A stretch of DNA of 14,613 bases from Lentisphaeria bacterium (GTDB lineage: Bacteria; Verrucomicrobiota; Lentisphaeria; Oligosphaerales; Oligosphaeraceae), in assembly GCA_024405235.1 (NCBI GenBank), contig JAKSPA010000015.1:1-14613 (forward strand), written 5' to 3'. The notes under the pieces were generated by a model. It did no database searches. It was given only the letters and a program-made list of their open reading frames with translations, and was not told where the DNA came from. Shown one piece after another: positions 7,250 through 13,652 of this stretch (position 1 is its first letter; each line of letters starts with the position of its first letter). The position numbers and the translations under genes are program-made.

Positions 7250-8494
7250 ATGGCAAAATTCCAATACTCTGCATACGATTCCGACGGCAAACTCCGAAAA
7301 GGAATTATCGAGGCTGAAGACGAGCAGTCTGCAACCATACAGCTCAAGAGCCAGGCGCTTTCGCTGACCAGTCTGACGACCATCGGTGGCGGCGTAAAGG
7401 CGCAAGGCGCAAAGGCAGGCGCGGGTTCTTTCTTCGGCATGCCGAAGATTCCCAAGAAGCAGCTCTGCACCGCCACGCGTCAGTTGGCAACGCTGCTGGA
7501 AGCAGGTCTGCCTCTGGTTCGTGCTCTCCGCACGCTTGAGCGTCAGGCGAAAGGCACTCAGCCGCAGCTTTACAAGGTCATGGGCAGTCTGGCCGATTCG
7601 GTCGAAGGCGGCTCGACATTCTCAGAAGCCCTCGGCCTACATCCAAAATCATTCGACAAGCTTTACGTATCCATGGTTCGTGCAGGTGAAGCATCCGGTG
7701 CCATGGAAACTGTTCTGAACCGTCTTGCCGAATTCATGGAAAAAGCCCAGCGCATCGCAGGAAAGGTCAAATCGGCAATGGTCTATCCTATCGCCGTTCT
7801 TGTCATGGCATTGGGCATCACCGCAGGTCTGATGATTTTCATCATTCCCAAATTCGGTGCGATGTTCGAGGAAATGCTCCCTGGCGAATCGCTGCCTGGC
7901 ATCACGACTTTCGTCATCAACTGCTCATACGCTCTGCAGAATCACTTCCTGACCGTCCTGCTCTGCGCCGCAGGTATCGTCGTCTTCTTCAAATTGCTTG
8001 TGAAGACAAAGCCTGGCGCGTACGCATGGGATTTCCTATGCATCAAGATCCCCAAGATAAGCGGATTGGTCATCAAGAATATCTGCGCGCGCTTCTCGCG
8101 AACCCTCGGAACGCTTATGGGTTCTGGCGTCGCCGTCCTTTCCGCTCTTATGATTGTCCGCGACACGACGGGAAACGAGTTGTTCGCGCGTGCAATTGAT
8201 ACCGTTCACGACGCCGTCAAGGAAGGCGAAGGCATGACCAAGCCGCTGCAGAAGTCCGGCATCTTCCCGCTGATGCTCTGCTCCATGATCGAAGTCGGTG
8301 AAGAAACAGGCGCTCTGCCCGACATGCTTAACCGTGTCGCAAACGTCTACGAAGAAGAAGTCGACCGCGCCGTCGAAGGACTCACCGCCCTGATCGAGCC
8401 TCTGATGATCTTGTTCCTTGCTGTCGTCATCGGTACCATCGTCATCGCGCTCTTTGCGCCTATGGTCAAGATGATCGATAAACTCGGCGGCTGA
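7250..8494 (+). CDS. pilC: PilC/GspF inner-membrane platform protein
   Basis: This 414-residue polytopic protein has the classic layout: an N-terminal cytoplasmic segment starting MAKFQYSAYDSDGK (typical of PilC/GspF), a first T2SSF domain (about 70-195) and a second one (about 275-400). Three hydrophobic segments are at 178-200, 232-251 and 381-404. The conserved LLEAGLPLVRAL and VGEETGALPDML elements are the paired signature of the two repeats. It is the membrane platform on which the PilB and PilT ATPases act. GGAGA at 7236-7240 lies 9 nt before the ATG, and the gene follows pilT by 18 nt, so it should be the last gene of this operon. Confidence 0.93.
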   Translation: MAKFQYSAYDSDGKLRKGIIEAEDEQSATIQLKSQALSLTSLTTIGGGVKAQGAKAGAGSFFGMPKIPKKQLCTATRQLATLLEAGLPLVRALRTLERQAKGTQPQLYKVMGSLADSVEGGSTFSEALGLHPKSFDKLYVSMVRAGEASGAMETVLNRLAEFMEKAQRIAGKVKSAMVYPIAVLVMALGITAGLMIFIIPKFGAMFEEMLPGESLPGITTFVINCSYALQNHFLTVLLCAAGIVVFFKLLVKTKPGAYAWDFLCIKIPKISGLVIKNICARFSRTLGTLMGSGVAVLSALMIVRDTTGNELFARAIDTVHDAVKEGEGMTKPLQKSGIFPLMLCSMIEVGEETGALPDMLNRVANVYEEEVDRAVEGLTALIEPLMILFLAVVIGTIVIALFAPMVKMIDKLGG

Positions 8495-8509
8495 TCAAAG
8501 AATGACAAC

Positions 8510-8541
8510 GACGCATGACGCAAATCCTTGCGGCATGCGTC
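8510..8541. repeat. Stem-loop 1 after pilC
   Basis: GACGCATG (8510-8517) pairs perfectly with CATGCGTC (8534-8541). Inside, after a 2x2 mismatch, GCAA (8520-8523) pairs with TTGC (8528-8531) around the loop ATCC. That gives 12 pairs in 32 nt. No T tract follows, so it is not a simple terminator; it may protect the 3' end of the pil transcript or pause polymerase. Confidence 0.55.
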
Positions 8542-8558
8542 CCTCTGAAAGCGATATG

Positions 8559-8608
8559 ATGCGCATTGCGCTCCCGAGATTCTCGGACGCGCACTGCGCA
8601 TTTATTTT
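8559..8608 (+). terminator. Stem-loop 2: long GC-rich hairpin with T-rich tail
   Basis: ATGCGCA (8559-8565) pairs with TGCGCAT (8595-8601). After a 1x1 mismatch TGCGC pairs with GCGCA, and after a 2x2 mismatch CCGAG pairs with CTCGG around the loop ATT, 17 pairs in all. The tail TTATTTT (8602-8608) runs straight into the ATG of the next gene. This is a good intrinsic terminator candidate for the pilB-pilC operon. Confidence 0.6.
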
Positions 8609-9523
8609 ATGATAAGCACCACTGACATCGAAAGGGCGCGTTCAGGAGATATGGACACGCTCCGAAAACTGGATTCAAGAGGACTTTCGCCTGCCGTCGG
8701 CGAAGACGCTGATGCTTTCGCCACTCGCCTGGAGGCCCTCAGGACCAGTTTGTCAAATATGGAACACAGGCTCTCGACGGATGGTCAGACCGCCATTGAC
8801 ACGCTGGAGCTTCATGCAAAAGACAGAATATCTCCCGCGCTGTATTCAACTCCGCACGAGCAGACGACCGAACTTTACGGATTCAAATGCGACTGGGTGC
8901 CAGGCTTCTTCACCGATCCGACATTCAGTTGGCTCTTCGGAGGATGCACATATTCCTATCCGCCAGATTTCTTCACCGTGTTCATAATCGGAAACAAACT
9001 GCGAAAGAAAACCAAATTCCTCTGCTACGACAGAAATGAAATTCTGGCACACGAACTCTGCCATGTCGCACGCGCTGGCTTGAATTCCATAGAATACGAA
9101 GAGCACTTCGCCTATCAGACCGCACGCACCGCCTTTAGAAGAGCCTTCGGAGGAATCATGCATTCTCAGATGGACAGCATGCTCTTTCTTTTCGCCTGCA
9201 TCGTGCTCGTCGCCGCACAGATACTTCTGCCTATCTTCGCTCCCGACACGCCGTTCCGATGGATCGGATGGATTTTTTTCGCCGCCGTGATGCTTTTCTT
9301 TGTCCTGAGACATTTGAATTCGACAAGAATCTTCAACAAGGCCAGAAGAAAACTCAACGAAACATTCCGTGGCGGAAATGGCCTTGACGCTAGAATGATT
9401 CTCTTCCACGCGACCGACGCGGAAACCCGTGAAATCGCCAATGCCAATTCCACACGAAAGCTGCTGGACGACTATGCGCAGAAGGATCTCCGCTGGAAAA
9501 TCGCACTTTCTCGAATTAACTGA
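8609..9523 (+). CDS. Membrane protein with HExxH zinc-protease motif, unknown function
   Basis: I do not recognise the family of this 304-residue protein. It has an HExxH motif (H148-E-L-C-H152, in EILAHELCHVAR), followed 12-13 residues later by EEHFAYQTA, which could supply the third zinc ligand (Glu164 or Glu165) as in gluzincin-type metallopeptidases. Two membrane segments follow (about 190-210 and 217-235), then a charged tail. There is no signal peptide, so the motif is probably cytoplasmic, ahead of a membrane hairpin. The ATG at 8609 directly abuts the T tail of a terminator-like hairpin and has no Shine-Dalgarno. M15 at 8651 has AGGAG 2 nt upstream, which is too close, so the start is uncertain. 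A peptidase role is plausible but unproven. Confidence 0.7.
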   Translation: MISTTDIERARSGDMDTLRKLDSRGLSPAVGEDADAFATRLEALRTSLSNMEHRLSTDGQTAIDTLELHAKDRISPALYSTPHEQTTELYGFKCDWVPGFFTDPTFSWLFGGCTYSYPPDFFTVFIIGNKLRKKTKFLCYDRNEILAHELCHVARAGLNSIEYEEHFAYQTARTAFRRAFGGIMHSQMDSMLFLFACIVLVAAQILLPIFAPDTPFRWIGWIFFAAVMLFFVLRHLNSTRIFNKARRKLNETFRGGNGLDARMILFHATDAETREIANANSTRKLLDDYAQKDLRWKIALSRIN

Positions 9524-9582
9524 CATCATACGCCTATTTCAGGAAAACAGCATATCAAAATACTATTATATTTACAATATAC
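9524..9582 (+). promoter_or_regulatory. Short AT-rich spacer before ftsA, possible promoter
   Basis: The 59 nt become very AT-rich towards the gene. TACAAT at 9573-9578 and TATTAT at 9564-9569 resemble -10 boxes, but no matching -35 box stands at the usual distance. If TACAAT were used, the ftsA message would be nearly leaderless, in keeping with the lack of a Shine-Dalgarno. Confidence 0.25.
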
Positions 9583-10884
9583 ATGAAGAAGAATCCGAAC
9601 ATATTCACAGGCATAGAATTGGGAAGCGACTGCATTCGCGTGGTCGTGGCTTCTTTTCGCACAGACGGTCTTCCAGAATCGCGCCCGTCTCCTGACAGCG
9701 AACTCATTGTGCTTGGCTTTGCGGAAGTTCCTTCGCACAAGATATTGAAGGACGAGCCGGCGGCACCGAACATCGTAGCCGAACAGCTCTCTACAGCCCT
9801 GCGCAATGCATGGATGATGACTGGACTCAACGACTTTTCAGGAGTGATATCAATCATTCTCTCCGGAGCGTACATACGTTCCGAAGTCGTCAGCGCGTCA
9901 ATTGATCTCGACGAACGGATGGCCATCACGGAGAACGACTCCGAAACAGCCATGAAGGCCATTTACGATGAAGTCGAAAAGCTCCTGTCCGTCCAGAATG
10001 CACTTCCGCTGCCGCTGGTCTGCCGTGATTTCCGTCTCGCCGACGACAGAATGCTCTTCAATCCAGCAGGACAATTTTCATCAAAACTCACAGCCGAGTC
10101 AATCTGCTTCTTTGCCGACGCAGACAGATATGGTCCAATCGAAGGACTTGTCAAGAACGCCCTTCCAGACGTTAAACTCGACTATGTGATCTATGCGCCA
10201 ATTGCTGCCGCATGTTCGGTCCTCCCGCCCGTGCATACTGACGAACCGCAAGGCTTGCTCATCGATCTCGGCGCAGGAATGACCTCCTTGGCAATACCTA
10301 CCAGAATGGGTTTTGTCACATGCGAACAGATCGCCATCGGCACGGAACATCTCGCGAACGACTTGTCTATCGCCCTTGGGCTGGACATCCATCAGGCAAG
10401 AGATATCGTCAGCATCATAGGCACGACGCTTCAGTGCACAGTCGTCGCCACGAACGACGGTTCTGCGCGAATGCTCTACATTCCTGATTCAAAAAATCCT
10501 TCGATCACACATAATATTCCTGCCTCTCAGATTGAAAAAATCCTTGAAGTCAGACTCACCGAACTCTTCCAGCTAGTGAAATCCAGCTTGGAACAGCACG
10601 AGACATACGATTGGGCAGGCAACGAAATCATTCTGACAGGCGTCGGAGCGACGCTTCCGAGAATCACCGAACTGGCGAAAAAAATCTTCAACAGGAACGT
10701 AAGAATCGGCGTCCCATACAAGATCAGCGGTCGTCCCGACTTCCCGTTGTCTCCTAAATACGCCATGGTTCCCGGCGCCATCAGAAGTTCATGCGTCGAG
10801 GAAGGGCTCCACGAAATACAGCGCGCGAACTCGAACATCGTGGAGAAATTAAAAAATATATGGAGGGCAGTCGTGGACTGTTGA
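9583..10884 (+). CDS. ftsA: FtsA-like actin-fold protein
   Basis: The 433-residue protein follows the FtsA order. A phosphate-1-like strand FTGIELGSD is at 8-16, and LIVLGFAEVP (41-50) opens the SHS2 (1C) domain. LFNPAGQFSSKL (158-169) matches the conserved NPxGM element, and the VIYAPIAAACSVL strand at 202-214 follows. The phosphate-2 loop is LLIDLGAGMTS (225-235) and the adenosine loop ILTGVGATLPR (350-360). The last 17 residues (417-433, EKLKNIWRAVV) form an amphipathic, basic helix like the FtsA membrane-targeting sequence. FtsA tethers FtsZ filaments to the inner membrane. Differences from the consensus are Glu12 for the usual Asp in phosphate 1 and GAGMTS for GGGTTD in phosphate 2. The close relative PilM is an alternative given the upstream pil genes. 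The terminal helix and the FtsZ-like gene 5 nt downstream favour FtsA. Confidence 0.82.
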   Translation: MKKNPNIFTGIELGSDCIRVVVASFRTDGLPESRPSPDSELIVLGFAEVPSHKILKDEPAAPNIVAEQLSTALRNAWMMTGLNDFSGVISIILSGAYIRSEVVSASIDLDERMAITENDSETAMKAIYDEVEKLLSVQNALPLPLVCRDFRLADDRMLFNPAGQFSSKLTAESICFFADADRYGPIEGLVKNALPDVKLDYVIYAPIAAACSVLPPVHTDEPQGLLIDLGAGMTSLAIPTRMGFVTCEQIAIGTEHLANDLSIALGLDIHQARDIVSIIGTTLQCTVVATNDGSARMLYIPDSKNPSITHNIPASQIEKILEVRLTELFQLVKSSLEQHETYDWAGNEIILTGVGATLPRITELAKKIFNRNVRIGVPYKISGRPDFPLSPKYAMVPGAIRSSCVEEGLHEIQRANSNIVEKLKNIWRAVVDC

Positions 10885-10889
10885 ACGAT

Positions 10890-11636
10890 ATGGGCAACGG
10901 AGAAATTCTAATACTAGGCATCGGAACGGCTGGTTCAAGAGCCGCCTACTACCTCTATCAGCGCGGCGAATTGTCATGCGCGAGAATCCACGCGGTCGAT
11001 TCCGACGAAGGACAGTTGGAAACGCTTCCAACGCTTCATACCATACTGGTTCCGCCACCGCCGTCACTGCCAGTCGGAATCGCGGCAGAGCAGGCGAAAC
11101 AAGCCTTTCTTGCCGCATTGGAGGAACCGCTCGCCGATGCGAAAATGCTAGTCGTAGTCACATGTCTTGGCGGCAACACAGGCGATTTCTACACGCAATT
11201 CGCGCTTGAAGCCGCCCGTTCGAAGGAAATCCCGACGTTCACTTTCGCCGCACTGCCGCATGCTTTCGACAGCGAAGAATATCGAAACTGCGCCACGCAG
11301 ACTCTTGAAATACTGAAGGCGCAGCATTTCTTTGTCATCACTCTCGACTGTGCGCAATTCGGTCAATTCTTTCCAGATAGTTCAAAGGAAAATGCATACG
11401 CGCAGGCTGTAAGATGGGTTGCCGAAACCACCATCGGCTATATGAAACTCTTCGCACAGCCAAAAATCGACACAGAGAAACGAGCGGCAATGCACTCGAA
11501 ATCGAAAGTGATGAATTTCGACGAAATGCCACGTGGAATCTTTGCAGGGACATACCCGACAATTATAGACAATCAGAATCTTGACATTCCGACATACCTT
11601 CGTCTTAATCTCGCCATAAACGAAAAACAACTCTGA
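10890..11636 (+). CDS. ftsZ: Short, divergent FtsZ-like protein
   Basis: Started at the ATG at 10890, 5 nt after ftsA, the protein has 248 residues, against roughly 350-450 for FtsZ. The N-terminal GTPase half aligns strand by strand: ILILGIGTAGSRA (6-18) for the T1 loop GVGGAGGNA, IHAVDSDEGQL for AVNTDAQAL, and LVVVTCLGGNTGDF (87-100) for the tubulin signature. FTFAALPHAFDSEEYRN matches the strand after the tubulin signature. The tubulin signature GGGTGTG reads GGNTGDF, the T3 phosphate loop is replaced by a Pro-rich stretch, and the ND pair after the next strand is LD. The T7 synergy loop (NxDFxD in FtsZ) survives only as MNFDEM (208-213). The protein ends about 35 residues later, without the C-terminal domain or FtsA-binding peptide. 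In-frame starts at 10791 (inside ftsA) and 10860 are less likely. Membership of the FtsZ/tubulin superfamily is well supported; GTPase activity and polymerisation are doubtful. Confidence 0.72.
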   Translation: MGNGEILILGIGTAGSRAAYYLYQRGELSCARIHAVDSDEGQLETLPTLHTILVPPPPSLPVGIAAEQAKQAFLAALEEPLADAKMLVVVTCLGGNTGDFYTQFALEAARSKEIPTFTFAALPHAFDSEEYRNCATQTLEILKAQHFFVITLDCAQFGQFFPDSSKENAYAQAVRWVAETTIGYMKLFAQPKIDTEKRAAMHSKSKVMNFDEMPRGIFAGTYPTIIDNQNLDIPTYLRLNLAINEKQL

Positions 11637-11643
11637 AACAAAA

Positions 11644-13572
11644 ATGAGCACCTCTGAATCTCTCGAAAAACTCGCGGCACTGAGCCGTCAATACGGCAGC
11701 GATTCCGACTATGTTTTCCTTGGCGGTGGCAACACTTCCTTCAAAACGGACACCGAATTATTCATCAAGCCCTCCGGCGTCGCGCTTGCAACCATCCAGC
11801 CCGAACAGTTCCTCAAACTGGACCGCCAGGAACTCTGCAAAATCTTCACGCTGGCTCCACAAGTCTCCGGAGACGCCCGTGAAGCGCTTGTCAAAGATCT
11901 CCAACTGGCCGCAGTGCGTCCGCTGGGCAGCGGAAGACCGTCCGTCGAAGCGCCAGTTCACGAAGTCATCAAATACAAGTTCATCGTCCACACTCATCCC
12001 GCACTGGTCAATGGACTTACCTGCTCGAAGAATGGCGCCGAAGCATGCGCGAAACTCTTCCCGAACGCAATCTGGCTAGAATACTGCAATCCAGGCAGCA
12101 CACTCTCCTTCACGGTCAAGCAGGCCCTTGACGCGGCGGAAGCTAAGAACGGCAAGCAGCCGAATGTCATATTCCTGCAGAAACACGGCGTTTTCATCGG
12201 CGCAGACACTGCAGAGGAAGTCGCCGCAATCTATGCCAATGTCATGGATGTCCTGAAGAAGGCTTACGAAGACGCTGGAATCTCCACGGCGGACGTCGAT
12301 CTCGGCAACGCCTCCGATGAGGATCTGGCGGAAATCGCGCCAGCCCTCAGAACTCTTCTGGCGGACGAGAACGGCAACCGCGCCATCGTGCACTGCGCAG
12401 GCAATTCAGCCGCCTTCGCGGGCCCGCTGACTCCAGACCACGTCGTCTATGCGAAATCCTTCGCGTTCCGCGGAGAACCCACTGCAGAGGCAATCGCAGA
12501 ATTCAAGGCACAGCGCGGCTATCTTCCAAAGGTCGTCGAAGTGCCTGGAAAGGCTCTCTTCACAGTCGGCGCCACACTGAACGATGCGAAATCGACAGCC
12601 ATCGCGCTGGCAAACGCACGCAAAATCGAGGCGCTCACCGCTGCATTCGGCGGCGTCAACTATCTGACGGAAGAGCAGTATTCGTTCATTGAAAACTGGG
12701 AGGTCGAATCCTACAGACGTTCCGTCAACGGCGGCGCAGGCGCGACTCGCCTCCAGAATCGCATCTGCGTGGTCACGGGCGGCGCCCAGGGCTTCGGCCT
12801 CGGCATCGCGCAATCACTCATCGCGCAGGGCGGAACCATGGTTCTGGCCGACATGAATTTCGACGGCGCAAACGCGGCCGCTCAGGAACTCAATGCAAAG
12901 CACGGCAAGAACCGCGCGTTCGCAGTCGCCGTCAATGTCGCCGACGAGGACTCCGTGGCAAAGATGATGGCTGACATCGTTCGCGAAGTCGGCGGCATCG
13001 ACGTATTCGTGAACAACGCAGGCGTCGTCCGCTCTGGCTCTGTGATGGAACTCTCCGTAAAGGATTTCAATTTCGTCACGAACATCAACTATCTCGGCTA
13101 CTTCATCTGCTGCAAGCATGCTTCCAAGATCATGGCGAAGCAGATGACGGACAAAGACAGTCCGTGGACAGATATCGTTCAGGTCAACTCGAAGAGCGGT
13201 CTCGAAGGCTCCAACAAGAACGGCGCCTACGCGGGTTCAAAGTTCGGCGGCATCGGCCTCACGCAGTCCTTCGCAAAGGAACTGGTCACGAGCCACATCA
13301 AAGTCAATTCGGTCTGCCCTGGCAACTATCTTGACGGACCGCTCTGGAGCGATCCCGTCCGCGGCCTCTTCGTTCAGTATCTGAACGCTGGCAAGGTCCC
13401 TGGTGCGACCTGCGTCGAGGATGTCCGCGAATTCTACATGGCGAAGGTTCCAATGCATCGCGGCTGCCTGCCGGACGATGTGGCAAAGGCGATTCTCTAC
13501 TGCGTCGAGCAGAAGTACGAAACCGGTCAGGCCATTCCTGTGACTGGCGGACAGAACATGCTTCACGCATAA
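11644..13572 (+). CDS. Bifunctional class II aldolase / short-chain dehydrogenase
   Basis: This 642-residue fusion has two enzyme domains. The N-terminal half (about 1-365) is a class II aldolase of the RhaD/YuxG type: GGGNTSFK (27-34), KPSG (42-45), zinc-ligand segment VHTHPAL (H116, H118) and LQKHG (H181). The C-terminal half (about 374-640) is a classical SDR: TGGAQGFGLG nucleotide loop at 378-387, NNAG, the NSKSG segment (515-519, catalytic Ser516), Y529-x3-K533, and the C-terminal VTGGQ. The SDR half closely recalls sorbitol-6-phosphate dehydrogenase (SrlD) by its NSKSG, YxxxKFGGxGLTQS and VTGGQ elements. The expected role is cleavage of a ketose 1-phosphate such as rhamnulose 1-phosphate, with NAD(P)-dependent oxidation or reduction of the sugar or aldehyde product. 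The exact substrate is not visible. The start is only 7 nt after the FtsZ-like gene, with no Shine-Dalgarno. A terminator follows. Confidence 0.88.
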   Translation: MSTSESLEKLAALSRQYGSDSDYVFLGGGNTSFKTDTELFIKPSGVALATIQPEQFLKLDRQELCKIFTLAPQVSGDAREALVKDLQLAAVRPLGSGRPSVEAPVHEVIKYKFIVHTHPALVNGLTCSKNGAEACAKLFPNAIWLEYCNPGSTLSFTVKQALDAAEAKNGKQPNVIFLQKHGVFIGADTAEEVAAIYANVMDVLKKAYEDAGISTADVDLGNASDEDLAEIAPALRTLLADENGNRAIVHCAGNSAAFAGPLTPDHVVYAKSFAFRGEPTAEAIAEFKAQRGYLPKVVEVPGKALFTVGATLNDAKSTAIALANARKIEALTAAFGGVNYLTEEQYSFIENWEVESYRRSVNGGAGATRLQNRICVVTGGAQGFGLGIAQSLIAQGGTMVLADMNFDGANAAAQELNAKHGKNRAFAVAVNVADEDSVAKMMADIVREVGGIDVFVNNAGVVRSGSVMELSVKDFNFVTNINYLGYFICCKHASKIMAKQMTDKDSPWTDIVQVNSKSGLEGSNKNGAYAGSKFGGIGLTQSFAKELVTSHIKVNSVCPGNYLDGPLWSDPVRGLFVQYLNAGKVPGATCVEDVREFYMAKVPMHRGCLPDDVAKAILYCVEQKYETGQAIPVTGGQNMLHA

Positions 13573-13581
13573 TTGCCCTTC

Positions 13582-13628
13582 GCAATGCGACGGCGGCCTC
13601 GCAACGCCACCGTCGCATGCCTTCTTTC
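13582..13628 (+). terminator. Intrinsic terminator after the aldolase-SDR gene
   Basis: ATGCGACGG (13585-13593) pairs with CCGTCGCAT (13610-13618). Inside, GGC pairs with GCC across one C-A mismatch around an 8-nt loop. The outer pair GC/GC extends the stem past a bulged A. The tail CTTCTTTC (13621-13628) is pyrimidine-rich. It lies 9 nt after the stop codon, as expected for the end of the transcript. Confidence 0.65.
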
Positions 13629-13652
13629 AACTAGATGTAAAAAAGACAAATC

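Noticed and set aside
9583..10884. PilM as the identity of the actin-fold gene, given the nearby pil genes.
   Set aside because: PilN, PilO, PilP and PilQ do not follow, the C-terminus has an FtsA-type amphipathic helix, and the next gene is FtsZ-like.
10791..10889. A longer start for the FtsZ-like gene inside ftsA, adding 33 residues.
   Set aside because: The extra residues do not match the FtsZ N-terminus and come from the out-of-frame ftsA 3' end. The ATG at 10890 begins right before the first beta strand.
12406..13119. Long open frames on the minus strand opposite the aldolase-SDR gene and elsewhere.
   Set aside because: They are antisense shadows of well-supported genes with no domain signal.
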